Positions 31,191-40,670 of a stretch of DNA of 64,000 nt are shown here, in pieces. A program made the translations under genes and the position numbers. The notes beneath the pieces were generated by a model that was not told the DNA's origin, ran no database searches, and saw only the letters and a list, made by a program, of their open reading frames with translations. Where the stretch lies: positions 258,471-322,470 of the forward strand of contig NZ_LMKL01000005.1 in the NCBI RefSeq assembly GCF_001421505.1. The letters run 5' to 3'. This DNA is from Sphingomonas sp. Leaf17. GTDB taxonomy: Bacteria; Pseudomonadota; Alphaproteobacteria; Sphingomonadales; Sphingomonadaceae. Positions within the stretch are counted from its first letter, which is position 1, and the number at the start of each line of letters is the position of its first letter.

Positions 31191-32203
31191 CCTTCCGCAT
31201 CCGCGCCGCGCGCGATTCCGACCTGCCGCATCTGTACGAAATGGCCAAGCTGACTGGCGGCGGCTTCACCAACCTGCCCCCCGACCGCAAGGCGCTGACC
31301 GCCAAGCTGGAGCGGAGCCACGCCGCGTTCGCCCGGACCAGCGGCCCGGTCGCCGACGAACTGTTCGTCCTGATCCTGGAAAACACGGTGACCGGCGAAG
31401 TGCGCGGCACCTGCCAGATCTTCACGCTCGTCGGCCAGACCCACCCCTTCTACAGCTACCGCATCGGCACACTAACCCAGCACAGCCGCGAGCTTGGCCG
31501 CACGTTCCGCGCCGAAATGCTTGGGCTGACGACTGATCTGGAGGGGTCGAGCGAGGTCGGCGGCCTGTTCCTGCACCCAGGCGAGCGCGCCGGCGGGCTT
31601 GGCCTGCTGCTCGCGCGCAGCCGCTATCTGTTCATCCGCGCGCACCGCGACCGGTTTGCCGACCGGATCCTCGCCGAATTGCGCGGCGTCATCGACGAGG
31701 CGGGCGGGTCGCCGTTCTGGGACGGCCTGGCTGGCCGGTTCTTCGGCATGAATTTTCAGGATGCCGACCAGTTCAATGCGATCCACGGGCACCAGTTCAT
31801 CGCCGACCTGATGCCGAAACACCCGATCTACACCGCCATGCTGTCGGAGGGCGCGCGCGCCGCAATCGGCCTGCCCCACCCGTCGGGTCGCGCGGCGATG
31901 CGGATGCTGGAAAATGAGGGCTTCTCGTTCGAGAATTATGTCGACATCTTCGATGGCGGCCCGTCGATGACCGCCAAGACCGATCAGGTCCGTACCATCC
32001 GCGACGCGCGCGCGGCGACGATTGCGCACATCGCCGACAATGACGGACCGGAGTCGCTGGTCGCCACCGGTCAGCTGGCGGCATTCCGCTGCACGTTTGG
32101 CGCGGTGCGGGACGGCGACGGCGGCGTTATCGTGTCCGGCGATTGCGCGCAGGGGCTGAACGTCGCCACGGGCAACACGATCCTTCATGTGGGGCGTATC
32201 TGA
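31187..32203 (+). CDS. astA: Arginine N-succinyltransferase
   Basis: First enzyme of the AST pathway of arginine catabolism: succinyl-CoA plus arginine to N2-succinylarginine. 338 residues with a GNAT-type fold. Recognisable blocks are TFRIRAARDSDLPHLYEMAK, GGGFTNLPPDRKAL, EVGGLFLHPGERAGGLGLLLARSRYLFI and FWDGLAGRFFGMNF, then PKHPIYTAMLSEGARAAIG. It uses a GTG start overlapping the M20 stop. Followed by astB (TGATG). Single-subunit form. AstC and AstD are not in the window. Confidence 0.95.
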   Translation: MTFRIRAARDSDLPHLYEMAKLTGGGFTNLPPDRKALTAKLERSHAAFARTSGPVADELFVLILENTVTGEVRGTCQIFTLVGQTHPFYSYRIGTLTQHSRELGRTFRAEMLGLTTDLEGSSEVGGLFLHPGERAGGLGLLLARSRYLFIRAHRDRFADRILAELRGVIDEAGGSPFWDGLAGRFFGMNFQDADQFNAIHGHQFIADLMPKHPIYTAMLSEGARAAIGLPHPSGRAAMRMLENEGFSFENYVDIFDGGPSMTAKTDQVRTIRDARAATIAHIADNDGPESLVATGQLAAFRCTFGAVRDGDGGVIVSGDCAQGLNVATGNTILHVGRI

Positions 32204-33459
32204 TGCAGGTCGAGATCAATTTCGACGGGATCGTTGGTCCCAGCCACAATTATGCCGGCCTCAGCCACGGCAATCTTGCCGCCACGCGCAACGCCGGCCT
32301 GATCGCGCGACCGAAGGCGGCGGCGTTGCAGGGGATCGCCAAGATGCGCGCCAACCTCGCGCTCGGGCTGGTGCAGGGAATCCTGCTGCCCCACGCACGC
32401 CCCGATCACGCGTGGCTGACAACGCTGTCCACCGATTACGCCACCGCCGATCCGCATCTGAAAGCGCAGGCGCTGTCCGCGTCGGCGATGTGGGCGGCGA
32501 ACGCGGCGACCGTGTCGCCGGCCGCCGACACGCGCGACGGCCGGTGTCACCTGACCGTCGCCAATCTGGTGACGATGCCGCATCGCAGCCACGAATGGCC
32601 GGGCACGCTGGCGCAACTGGAAATCGCGTTCGCGCACCCGGCCTTCGCGGTCCACCCGCCGGTGCCCGCTCCGTTCGGCGACGAGGGCGCGGCGAACCAC
32701 ATGCGGCTGTGCACCGACCACGGATCACCGGGCGTCGAGATCTTCGTCTACGGCGTGGCCGGTGGCCCCTTCCCCGCGCGCCAGCATGTCGAGGCCAGCC
32801 GGGCCATCGCACGCGGTCACGGCCTGTCGCCCGGTGCCACGGTGTTCGTCCAGCAATCGGCCGAGGCGATCGCCGCCGGCGCATTCCACAACGATGTCGT
32901 CGCGGTAGCCAACGAAACCGTGCTGTTCGCGCATGAACTGGCGTTCGCCGACCGCGACCGATTCCACGCCGAATTGCGCGCCGCAATGCCGACGGTCGAG
33001 ATCATCGAGGTGCCCGCCACCCGTGTCTCGCTGGCCGATGCCATCGCCTCCTATCTGTTCAACGCGCAGTTGGTGACCCTGCCCAGTGGCGGCGGCATGG
33101 CCCTGATCCTGCCCGGCGAGGCGCGCGAGAACGTGGCGGTCTGGACATGGTTGACCGAACTGGTCGCCGGCAACGGTCCGATCCGTCGGCTGGAGGTGGT
33201 CGATGTCCGCGAATCCATGGCCAATGGCGGCGGTCCGGCCTGCCTGCGGCTGCGGGTCGTCGCCGATCCGGCGACGATCGACCCGCGCTTCCTGGTCGAC
33301 GATGCCAAACTCGACCGGATCGCCGCGGTGATCGACACCCACTGGCCCGACGCCATTTCGCCCGACGCCATCGCCGACCCGGCGCTGGTGGCACGGATAG
33401 AAGCTGCCCGCGCCACCCTGCTCGCGACACTGGATCTTGTCGGGTTAATTGACAGGTAA
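32203..33459 (+). CDS. astB: N-succinylarginine dihydrolase
   Basis: Second AST enzyme: hydrolyses N2-succinylarginine to succinylornithine, two ammonia and CO2. 418 residues with the amidinotransferase-like fold. The N-terminus INFDGIVGPSHNYAGLSHGNLAA is the family's most conserved block; other blocks are MWAANAATVSPAADT, NLVTMPHRSHEW (catalytic His), GDEGAANHMRLC and the C-terminal MANGGGPACLRLRV with the catalytic cysteine. The start ATG shares a base with the astA stop. Possible CtrA-like A/T sites overlap its stop codon at 33445-33459. Confidence 0.96.
   Translation: MQVEINFDGIVGPSHNYAGLSHGNLAATRNAGLIARPKAAALQGIAKMRANLALGLVQGILLPHARPDHAWLTTLSTDYATADPHLKAQALSASAMWAANAATVSPAADTRDGRCHLTVANLVTMPHRSHEWPGTLAQLEIAFAHPAFAVHPPVPAPFGDEGAANHMRLCTDHGSPGVEIFVYGVAGGPFPARQHVEASRAIARGHGLSPGATVFVQQSAEAIAAGAFHNDVVAVANETVLFAHELAFADRDRFHAELRAAMPTVEIIEVPATRVSLADAIASYLFNAQLVTLPSGGGMALILPGEARENVAVWTWLTELVAGNGPIRRLEVVDVRESMANGGGPACLRLRVVADPATIDPRFLVDDAKLDRIAAVIDTHWPDAISPDAIADPALVARIEAARATLLATLDLVGLIDR
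33445..33459. promoter_or_regulatory. CtrA-like site TTAA-N7-GTAA
   Basis: TTAA (33445-33448), seven bases, GTAA (33456-33459): one mismatch from TTAA-N7-TTAA. It overlaps the astB stop codon and lies about 70 bases before the start of the 72-residue membrane protein. A nearby TAACCAT resembles a CtrA half-site. Chance matches of this quality are possible. Confidence 0.25.
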
Positions 33460-33525
33460 CCATGTTCGTTAGAACCGAAATGGCTTGAATCGGCGGGTGG
33501 CACGGAGCTTGCTGCTGCATCGCCC

Positions 33526-33744
33526 ATGTGGAATCGCATCGTTCGCCTGTTCACGATCAAGACCAAGTTCGAGGCGTTTCTGGTCATCTACGGCCTTGGC
33601 CTCGGCTCGGTGCAGCGCGGGGTGCAGTATCTGCACCAATATCCCGGCACCGGCGGCTGGCTGCTGTTCGCGGTCTGCCCGCTGGCGGTGTTCATGGCCG
33701 GCGCGCGCATCCTCGATTCGATCGAGCGTGGTCGCGACGACTGA
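33526..33744 (+). CDS. Small membrane protein, unknown
   Basis: Protein of 72 residues, MWNRIVRLFTIKTKFEAFL..., with a basic amphipathic N-terminus, a first hydrophobic stretch (FEAFLVIYGLGLGSV) and a second (GWLLFAVCPLAVFMAGARIL) ending in a charged tail (DSIERGRDD). It is probably an inner-membrane protein with one or two spans. It lies alone between astB and cysD. I do not recognise a named family; similar short frames occur at this place in related genomes to my recollection, which a search should test. Confidence 0.6.
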   Translation: MWNRIVRLFTIKTKFEAFLVIYGLGLGSVQRGVQYLHQYPGTGGWLLFAVCPLAVFMAGARILDSIERGRDD

Positions 33745-33808
33745 ACGACTTGCAACAGGGTAAGGAAAACTTGGTCGCAGATACGCCCGAAGGCGGTATG
33801 TCGGTTTC

Positions 33809-34708
33809 ATGCCCAATCTGACTCACCTTCAGCGGCTTGAAGCCGAAAGCATCCACATCCTGCGCGAGGTCGTGGCAGAGGCCGAAAATCCGGTGATGCT
33901 GTATTCGATCGGCAAGGATTCGGCGGTGATGCTGCATCTGGCCAAGAAGGCGTTCTATCCCGCGCCGCCGCCCTTCCCACTGCTCCACGTCGACACGACC
34001 TGGAAATTTCGCGCGATGTACGCGCTCCGGGATCGCGCAGCCGCCGAGGCCGGGATGCGGCTGATCGTCCACAAGAATGCGGAGGCCGAGGCGCTGGGCA
34101 TCAACCCGTTTGACCACGGTGCCCGCCACACCGATATGTGGAAGACCGAGGGGTTGAAGCAGGCGCTGACCGCCGGCGGCTACGACGCCGCCTTCGGGGG
34201 TGCGCGCCGCGACGAGGAAAAGAGCCGCGCGAAGGAACGCGTCTTCAGCTTCCGATCGGCGGCGCAAGGCTGGGACCCGAAAAACCAGCGGCCCGAACTC
34301 TGGCATCTGTACAATGCGAAAAAGGCGAAGGGCGAAAGCATCCGCGTCTTCCCGCTGTCAAACTGGACTGAACTCGATATCTGGCAATATATCCTGGCCG
34401 AGGGGATCGAGATCGTGCCGCTCTACACCGCCGCGATGCGGCCGACCGTGGAGCGTGACGGCATGTTGCTGATGGTCGACGACGACCGGTTTCCGCTGGC
34501 CCCCGGTGAAGTGCCGGTCGAACGGTCCATCCGCTTCCGGACGCTCGGCTGCTATCCGCTGACCGGCGCGGTCGAGAGCGAGGCGACGACACTGCCTGAG
34601 ATCATTCAGGAAATGCTGCTGACGACCACCTCCGAACGACAGGGGCGCGCGATCGACCACGATCAGGCCGCCAGCATGGAAAAGAAGAAGCGCGAGGGCT
34701 ATTTCTGA
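33809..34708 (+). CDS. cysD: Sulfate adenylyltransferase subunit 2
   Basis: Catalytic small subunit of ATP sulfurylase, making adenosine phosphosulfate (APS) from sulfate and ATP; 299 residues. It starts with [17 protein letters not shown], has the PP-loop [20 protein letters not shown] near residues 31-50, [20 protein letters not shown] and the C-terminal [15 protein letters not shown]. The stop shares a base with the cysNC start (TGATG). Together with cysNC and the following phosphatase it forms a sulfate-activation operon. Confidence 0.96.
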   Translation: MPNLTHLQRLEAESIHILREVVAEAENPVMLYSIGKDSAVMLHLAKKAFYPAPPPFPLLHVDTTWKFRAMYALRDRAAAEAGMRLIVHKNAEAEALGINPFDHGARHTDMWKTEGLKQALTAGGYDAAFGGARRDEEKSRAKERVFSFRSAAQGWDPKNQRPELWHLYNAKKAKGESIRVFPLSNWTELDIWQYILAEGIEIVPLYTAAMRPTVERDGMLLMVDDDRFPLAPGEVPVERSIRFRTLGCYPLTGAVESEATTLPEIIQEMLLTTTSERQGRAIDHDQAASMEKKKREGYF

Positions 34709-36621
34709 TGACCGCCTACACACCCGACGCGCTCGTTGCCGAAGACATCGACGCCTATCTGGCGCAGCACGCGACCAAGACCATGCTGCGCTTCATCACC
34801 TGCGGCTCTGTCGATGACGGCAAGTCGACGCTGATCGGCCGGCTGCTCTACGATTCCAAGATGATCTTCGAGGATCAGCTCGCCGCGCTGGAGGCGGATT
34901 CGAAGCGGCTGGGCACGCAGGGGCAGAATATCGACTTCGCGCTGCTGGTCGACGGTCTCGCTGCCGAGCGCGAGCAGGGCATCACCATCGACGTCGCCTA
35001 CCGGTTCTTTTCGACCGACAAGCGCAAGTTCATCGTCGCCGACACGCCCGGCCACGAACAATATACCCGCAACATGGTGACCGGTGCCTCGACCGCCGAC
35101 CTCGCCGTCATCCTGATCGACGCGCGGAAAGGCGTGCTGACCCAGACCCGGCGGCACAGCTATCTCGCGCACCTGATCGGCATCCGCGAAATCGTGCTGG
35201 CGGTGAACAAGATGGATCTGGTCGGGCACGATCAGGCGACCTTCGACTCCATCGTCGCCGAGTATCGCGCCTTTGCCACCTCGATCGGGATCGAGCGGTT
35301 CACCGCCATCCCCCTGTCGGGGCTGTCGGGCGCGAACGTTGCCGATCCCTCGCCCAACATGCCGTGGTACACCGGCCCGACGCTGATGACGCATCTGGAA
35401 ACGGTCGAGGTCGACAGCGACCGTGCGGCCACGCGCCCGTTCCGCATGCCGGTGCAGTGGGTAAACCGGCCAGACCTCGACTTCCGTGGCTTTGCCGGGC
35501 TGATCGCCAGCGGCACCGTGTCCGCCGGCGATCCGGTGCGGATCGTGCCGTCGGGCAAGACCTCGACCATCGCCCGCATCGTCACGCATGGCGGCGACCT
35601 GCCCCGCGCGGTCGCTGGCCAGTCGGTGACATTGGTACTGGCCGACGAGGTCGATTGCTCGCGCGGCGACGTGATCGCCACGGCCGAGGCTCCGCCGCAG
35701 TCGTCGGACCGGTTCAATACGACGATCGTCTGGATGGCCGACGACGCGCTGGTTCCGGGCCGCGCCTATTGGCTGAAATCCGGCACGCAGACGGTCAGCG
35801 CGACCGTGCAGGCCCCGCGCCACGTCGTCGACGTGAACACGCAGGCCGAACTGTCCGCCAAGACGCTGGGCCTGAACGACATCGGCGAGGCGGAGGTCTA
35901 TACCGACACGCCGCTGGCGTTCGAGCCGTATGACGACAATCACGATCTGGGCGGCTTCATCCTGATCGACCGCGCGACCAACGCGACGGTCGCGGCCGGC
36001 ATGATCCGCTTTGCCCTGCGCCGCGCACAGAATGTCCACTGGCAATCGATCGACATCACGCGTGAGGCGCACGCCGCGCAGAAGGGCCAGAAGCCGCGCG
36101 TATTGTGGTTCACCGGCATTTCGGGGTCGGGCAAGTCGACCATCGCCAATCTGGTGGAAAAGCGGTTGCACGCGCTTGGCCGGCACAGCTTCCTGCTGGA
36201 CGGCGACAATATCCGCCATGGCCTGAACCGCGATCTTGGCTTCACCCAGGCCGACCGGATCGAGAATATCCGCCGCGTCGGCGAGGTCGCAAAGCTGATG
36301 GGCGATGCCGGCCTGATCGTCCTGACCGCGTTCATTTCCCCCTATCGCGAGGAGCGCGACATGGTGCGCGGCATGCTGCCGCCGGGTGAGTTCGTCGAGA
36401 TCTTCGTCGACACCACGCTGGAGGAGGCCGAACGCCGCGACGTGAAGGGGCTGTATGCCAAGGCGCGCGCGGGCCAGATCGCGAACTTCACTGGCATTTC
36501 CAGCCCCTATGAACCGCCGGTCGCACCCGACATCCATATCGAAACGGCGCAGGAAGACGCCGCGTCCGCCGCCGAACGGATCGTCGCGCATGTCATGGGC
36601 GCATGGGAAACGTCGCAGTGA
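34708..36621 (+). CDS. cysNC: Fused sulfate adenylyltransferase subunit 1 / adenylylsulfate kinase
   Basis: Bifunctional protein of 637 residues. Residues ~20-440 are CysN, an EF-Tu-like GTPase that drives ATP sulfurylase (P-loop [37 protein letters not shown]). Residues ~450-637 are CysC, APS kinase (P-loop [53 protein letters not shown]), which makes PAPS. The fusion is usual in many alphaproteobacteria and mycobacteria. The 3' end overlaps the next gene (GTGA). Complete; both active sites intact. Confidence 0.96.
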   Translation: MTAYTPDALVAEDIDAYLAQHATKTMLRFITCGSVDDGKSTLIGRLLYDSKMIFEDQLAALEADSKRLGTQGQNIDFALLVDGLAAEREQGITIDVAYRFFSTDKRKFIVADTPGHEQYTRNMVTGASTADLAVILIDARKGVLTQTRRHSYLAHLIGIREIVLAVNKMDLVGHDQATFDSIVAEYRAFATSIGIERFTAIPLSGLSGANVADPSPNMPWYTGPTLMTHLETVEVDSDRAATRPFRMPVQWVNRPDLDFRGFAGLIASGTVSAGDPVRIVPSGKTSTIARIVTHGGDLPRAVAGQSVTLVLADEVDCSRGDVIATAEAPPQSSDRFNTTIVWMADDALVPGRAYWLKSGTQTVSATVQAPRHVVDVNTQAELSAKTLGLNDIGEAEVYTDTPLAFEPYDDNHDLGGFILIDRATNATVAAGMIRFALRRAQNVHWQSIDITREAHAAQKGQKPRVLWFTGISGSGKSTIANLVEKRLHALGRHSFLLDGDNIRHGLNRDLGFTQADRIENIRRVGEVAKLMGDAGLIVLTAFISPYREERDMVRGMLPPGEFVEIFVDTTLEEAERRDVKGLYAKARAGQIANFTGISSPYEPPVAPDIHIETAQEDAASAAERIVAHVMGAWETSQ

Positions 36622-37376
36622 ACGGCGTGACCGACGTGGAACTCGCCAGGCAGATCGCGGTCGATGCCGGGGTGCTGCTCTGCGACGTGCGCGCCACGGC
36701 TGAACACAGCGGCAAGGCGCTGGGCGATCAGGGCGATGCCCAGGCCAACCGGTTGATTATCGACCGGCTGCGCGAAGCCCGCCCGGACGATTTCGTCCTG
36801 TCCGAGGAATCGACCGACGACCGCACCCGGTGCAGCGCGCAGCGGGTGTGGATCGTCGATCCGCTGGACGGCACGCGCGAATATGCCGAGGGGCGCGACG
36901 ACTGGGCGGTCCACATCGCGCTGTCGATCGACGGGCGGCCGGATGCGGCGGCGGTGTCGCTGCCGGCGACCGCGCGCGTCCTGACCACCGACGATGCGCC
37001 GCCCGCATATGGCCCGATACCCGCAGCGCCGCGCATGGTCGTCAGCCGGTCGCGGCCGCATGCCGTGACGTTGCACGTCGCGACCGCGATCGGGGCGGAA
37101 CTGCTGCCGATGGGGTCGGCGGGGGCCAAGGCGATGGCGGTGGTCGACGGTATCGCCGACGCCTATCTGCACGACGGCGGGCAATATGAATGGGACAATT
37201 GCGCGCCGGCCGCCGTGGCGATGGCCGCCGGGCTGCATGCGTCACGGATAGACGGGTCGCCTTTGGTCTACAATTGCGAGAACCCGTTCCTGCCCGACCT
37301 GCTGATCTGTCGCCGCGAACTGGCCGGTCCGATCCTGGCCGAGATCCGCGCGTACAAGGCGTCGACGCCGGACTGA
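36618..37376 (+). CDS. cysQ: 3'(2'),5'-bisphosphate nucleotidase (inositol-monophosphatase family)
   Basis: Magnesium-dependent phosphatase of the inositol monophosphatase superfamily, 252 residues. Motifs: LSEESTDD (metal ligand, residues ~60-67), [23 protein letters not shown] (second metal motif DxLDGT) and [23 protein letters not shown] with the third Asp. Placed after cysD-cysNC, it most likely removes phosphate from PAP, the by-product of PAPS use; this is CysQ function by context. The GTG at 36618 overlaps the cysNC stop; an ATG at 36603 is a possible alternative start. Confidence 0.88.
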   Translation: MNGVTDVELARQIAVDAGVLLCDVRATAEHSGKALGDQGDAQANRLIIDRLREARPDDFVLSEESTDDRTRCSAQRVWIVDPLDGTREYAEGRDDWAVHIALSIDGRPDAAAVSLPATARVLTTDDAPPAYGPIPAAPRMVVSRSRPHAVTLHVATAIGAELLPMGSAGAKAMAVVDGIADAYLHDGGQYEWDNCAPAAVAMAAGLHASRIDGSPLVYNCENPFLPDLLICRRELAGPILAEIRAYKASTPD

Positions 37377-37380
37377 CACC

Positions 37381-37466
37381 CACCCGTCGTTGCGAGCATG
37401 GCGCAGCGATCCGGAGCGTCTTGCCTGTGGTGCTGGATAGCTTCGCCGCGCTCGCAATGACGGGTG
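37381..37466. repeat. GTCATTGCGAG-type intergenic palindrome
   Basis: Ends cacccgtcgttgcgag (37381-37396) and ctcgcaatgacgggtg (37451-37466) are inverted complements apart from one position. The interior carries agcgatccgg and ctggatagcttcg, a partly palindromic centre. It sits at the 3' end of the cysQ-like gene. Repeats with such ends are frequent in proteobacterial genomes; a degenerate copy is at 7514-7559. The bases from here to the terminator show nothing else. Confidence 0.75.
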
Positions 37467-37607
37467 AATCAACGGCAGTTCACCCGTACTTCGAGGTCTT
37501 GATCCTCGGCACACCGGCGCGCAGAACAGCAATGTCCGCCGACCGGTGCTTGCGATCCTGCCTCACGTTCGGACGGACGCTCGCCAACGCCGAACTATCC
37601 AGGACAC

Positions 37608-37641
37608 AAAAAAGCCGGGTCGTCGCCGACCCGGCTTTTGT
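37608..37641 (-). terminator. Terminator of tRNA-Arg
   Basis: A GC-rich stem (agccgggtcg / cgacccggct with a short loop) flanked by A-runs on the plus strand gives, on the minus strand, a hairpin followed by TTTTTTGT. It lies about 22 bases beyond the 3' end of the minus-strand tRNA-Arg and is a standard intrinsic terminator. The mirror-image A/T flanks mean it could also stop plus-strand read-through from the cys operon. Confidence 0.85.
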
Positions 37642-37663
37642 CCGTGCTGCCACGGTTTCCAAA

Positions 37664-37740
37664 TGGTGCGCCCAGAGCGATTCGAACGCCCGGCCCTCAG
37701 ATTCGTAGTCTGATGCTCTATCCAGCTGAGCTATGGGCGC
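37664..37740 (-). tRNA. tRNA-Arg (anticodon ACG)
   Basis: On the minus strand a 77-base cloverleaf begins GCGCCCATAGCTCAGCTGG. The acceptor arm GCGCCCA pairs with TGGGCGC, the anticodon stem TCAGA/TCTGA holds loop CTACGAA with anticodon ACG (read as ICG after A34 deamination), and the T-loop is GTTCGAATC. The gene encodes its 3' CCA. It decodes CGU, CGC and CGA arginine codons. An intrinsic terminator follows and the gene is transcribed alone. Confidence 0.97.
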
Positions 37741-37822
37741 ACATTGGAGTGGCGCTGATAGCAGCGTTTTTTGCCGACGCAACCCCGTTGCGCCAATTTG
37801 TTCGACGCCATAGACGATTTGC

Positions 37823-38377
37823 ATGATCCGCACCCCTTCCCCGCCCAAATCTCCGCCCGAATCTCCGCGCCGCCGTCTGCACATCCTGCCGCTATGGCTT
37901 CTGCCCGCGCTGACCGGCCTGACAGCCTGCGTGAAGGATATGACGCCCTATCCCTCGCTCGCGCCGCGCGCGGTGGAGAAACAGGGTTTTGCCGAGCCGG
38001 AGGTGCCGGTCGCGGTCGCCACGCCCGACGCGGCACTGGATGCCCGCCTCGCCGCGCTGGACAGCAGGCTGACCGGACTGGAGGCGCGGTTCGCGACCGA
38101 ATCGGCTGCCGCCGAGCGTGCGGCCCGCGCTGCGAAGGGCGCGCGTGCGGGGTCGGAGAGTTGGATCACCGCGCAGACGCTGCTGGCCGGGCTGGACGAC
38201 GTGCGTGCGCAGACATCGTCGGTCGTGACCGATATCGAACAGATCGCCATCGACCGCGCGGCGACGTTGGCCCCGGTCTATCCGGCCGTCACCGCGCTGC
38301 AGAACCGGGCGAAAGCGACGACGACGCGCCAGACCGGGACGATCGACCGCATCGGCGCCTCACTCGCACCGGCGTAA
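37823..38377 (+). CDS. Putative lipoprotein with coiled coil
   Basis: Protein of 184 residues. A Pro/Ser/Arg-rich N-terminus precedes a hydrophobic segment ending in a lipobox (PLWLLPALTGLTAC), so it is probably a lipoprotein anchored at Cys36. The mature part has a predicted coiled coil (LDARLAALDSRLTGLEARFATESAAAERAARAAKGA) and a second helical part with Ile/Ala heptads (LLAGLDDVRAQTSSVVTDIEQIAIDRA). Convergent with the following large membrane protein. I cannot name a family; an envelope structural or assembly role is possible. Confidence 0.72.
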   Translation: MIRTPSPPKSPPESPRRRLHILPLWLLPALTGLTACVKDMTPYPSLAPRAVEKQGFAEPEVPVAVATPDAALDARLAALDSRLTGLEARFATESAAAERAARAAKGARAGSESWITAQTLLAGLDDVRAQTSSVVTDIEQIAIDRAATLAPVYPAVTALQNRAKATTTRQTGTIDRIGASLAPA

Positions 38378-38385
38378 GGCCCTGT

Positions 38386-40599
38386 CTACCGAAGCCCGCG
38401 GATCAACGGCAGGATCGTCGAGTAATCGTCGGTCCAGGCCGCGAACCCCGGCGTTGCCCGTGCCGGCCGCCAGTCAGGATCATTTTCGCGCAGCGCCGCC
38501 GGCGCCCCGGGATCGCGCGACAGGGCGACCCATAGCGACCGGTTCGCCCCGATCGCCAGCGACGACGGCGCATAGTCCAGCGTGATCGCCTGCCACCCGC
38601 CGGCCCTGGCGGCGGCAGCCACCACCGGTTCCAGATCAAGGAACCGGTTGGAGATATGCACCAGCAGCAGCCCGCGTCGACTCAGCACCCGGCCATAGGT
38701 CGCGAACGCCTCCACCGTCATCAGGTGCATCGGCACGCTGTCCGACGAAAAGGCATCGAGCGCGAGCAGGTCAAGGCTGTCCGACGGTTCGGCCGCCAGG
38801 CTGATCCGCGCATCACCGATCCGGATCGGCGGATCGGGCAGGCATTTGGGCAGGAACGTGAATTGCCCGCTATCGCGCGCGATGTGGACGATCGCCGAAT
38901 CGATCTCGTAGAACCGCCATGCCTGCCCTGGCCGCGCGTAGCAGGCGAGCGTCCCCGTCCCCAGCCCGACGACGCCGACACGCGCCCCCGGCCCATAGAG
39001 CGGCCCGAGCAGCGTCATCGCCTGCCCCACGCCCGATCCCGGCGCGTAATAGGTGGTTGGCGTCCGCTCACGCGCGTCCGACCCGGTCAGCTGGACGCCG
39101 TGGACGGTCGTGCCGTGGTCCAGCTCGCGCGTCCGACCCTGATCGCGCACGGTATAGACACCGAAATAGCTGCGGGTCCGCGCACCGCCCTCCACCGACA
39201 GGGTCAGCGAGCGATAACCACCGAACAGCAGCAGCGCCGACGCCAGCAGCACGACATAGGGCACCCGCGCGCCGATCGCGATCAGGCCGACCAGCGCGAT
39301 GACCGTAAAGGCACCCCCCTGCCGCGTTTCGCCGAACAGATCGTCCGGGCCGACGAATCGCAGCACGAACAGCCCCAGCGCGATCGCGATCACCGCCCCG
39401 AACGCGACCCGCCGCCAGCGCCCCATCCACAACCGGCGGATGCCGGTGGTCAGGTACAGTTGCGGCACCAGCGCGCCCGCCGCCAGGATCAGCAGCGGAT
39501 ATTCATAGGTCCAGTCGAACACGACCGGCGCGATCAGCCCGGCGAACACCCCGCCCAGCGCACCGCCGATCGACATGGCGAGGTAGAAGGCGGTCAGCCG
39601 GTCCGGCTCGGGCCGCGCGCGGTACATCGCGGTGTGCAGCGCGACGGCGGTCATGAACAGCAGGATCAGCGCGATGCCGGCGTTCAGATATGGCTTTTCC
39701 TGATAGCCGCCGATCATGATGCCGCCGAACAGCAGGATGGTGATCGGCGCGATCCGGGTCAGCATCTCGGCGGTATCGCGGGACGAGGCGAAGGCGATCG
39801 TGAAACTGAGCAGGTACAGCCCCAGCGGCAGCACCCACAGCAGCGGCATCGCGACGATATCCGTGGTGATGTAGGTCGATGTCGCCAGCATCAGCCCTGA
39901 CGGCACGAACGCCAGCGCGATCCAGTGCAGATAGCGCGGCCACGGCACCCGCGGACTGGTCGCCACCACATGCTCCGCGCGCGCCGTTCCGGGCAGCAGC
40001 ATCGCGCAGGACGCGACCAGCAGGACGACCAACGCATAGCCCGCCGTCCACAACAGGCTCTGCGCGTGGAGGCTCATCAGCGGCTCGACCAGCAACGGAT
40101 AGGCGATCAGCCCGGCAAAACTGCCAAGGTTCGACGCCGCATACAGCGCATATGGATCGCGCCCACCGCTGGCCGTGCTGTACCAGCGCTGGATCAGCGG
40201 GGCCTGCGCCGACACCGCGAAGAACAGCGGCCCGATCGACAGGCCGAGCAGCCACGGCACCCACACCGCCGGCTGCGCGTCGGCCGGCAGCGGCATCGCG
40301 ATCAGCCCGATCGGCAGCCACAATGCGGCGAGCAGCAGGACGCCGCCATGCACCACCGCCTGCATCCGCGGCCGCACCCGCCCCAGCCAATGGGCATAGG
40401 CATAGCCGCCGAGCAGCAGCGCCTGATAGACCAGCATGGCCGAGTTCCACACCGCCGGCGCACCGCCCAGCCGCGGCAACGCCATCCGCGCGACCATCGG
40501 CTGGACGAGGAACAGCAGGAACGATCCCGCCAATATGGTGGCGACGTACAGCGCGCGCGGCACGGCGCGGGGACTGACTTCAAACGGCTGTTCGGTCAC
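38386..40599 (-). CDS. Fused membrane transporter / spermidine-synthase-like protein
   Basis: Large inner-membrane protein of 737 residues. The N-terminal ~500 residues contain at least ten hydrophobic helices (starting RALYVATILAGSFLLFLVQPMVARMALP), and the C-terminal ~230 residues are a spermidine-synthase-like Rossmann domain with a nucleotide/SAM loop VGVVGLGTGTLACYAR, an acidic EID and DAFSSDSVPMHLMT. This is the 'fused MFS/spermidine synthase' family of unknown role. I set the start at GTG 40599, which has AGGG ten bases upstream; a GTG seven codons earlier lacks a ribosome site. Polyamine synthesis is not established for this family. Confidence 0.85.
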   Translation of the reverse strand: MTEQPFEVSPRAVPRALYVATILAGSFLLFLVQPMVARMALPRLGGAPAVWNSAMLVYQALLLGGYAYAHWLGRVRPRMQAVVHGGVLLLAALWLPIGLIAMPLPADAQPAVWVPWLLGLSIGPLFFAVSAQAPLIQRWYSTASGGRDPYALYAASNLGSFAGLIAYPLLVEPLMSLHAQSLLWTAGYALVVLLVASCAMLLPGTARAEHVVATSPRVPWPRYLHWIALAFVPSGLMLATSTYITTDIVAMPLLWVLPLGLYLLSFTIAFASSRDTAEMLTRIAPITILLFGGIMIGGYQEKPYLNAGIALILLFMTAVALHTAMYRARPEPDRLTAFYLAMSIGGALGGVFAGLIAPVVFDWTYEYPLLILAAGALVPQLYLTTGIRRLWMGRWRRVAFGAVIAIALGLFVLRFVGPDDLFGETRQGGAFTVIALVGLIAIGARVPYVVLLASALLLFGGYRSLTLSVEGGARTRSYFGVYTVRDQGRTRELDHGTTVHGVQLTGSDARERTPTTYYAPGSGVGQAMTLLGPLYGPGARVGVVGLGTGTLACYARPGQAWRFYEIDSAIVHIARDSGQFTFLPKCLPDPPIRIGDARISLAAEPSDSLDLLALDAFSSDSVPMHLMTVEAFATYGRVLSRRGLLLVHISNRFLDLEPVVAAAARAGGWQAITLDYAPSSLAIGANRSLWVALSRDPGAPAALRENDPDWRPARATPGFAAWTDDYSTILPLIRGLR

Positions 40600-40670
40600 G
40601 GCGCTATCGCCCTGCAACACAGTGAACCGTCATTTGCGGGAAGCGCGTCCCATGCCGCCTCGCCCTGCCC

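Noticed and set aside
37753..37772. Hairpin cgctg-atag-cagcg followed by TTTTTT on the plus strand
   Set aside because: The stem has only five pairs, and no plus-strand transcript needs to end there; it lies in the upstream region of the minus-strand tRNA-Arg, where the A-run may be part of its promoter.
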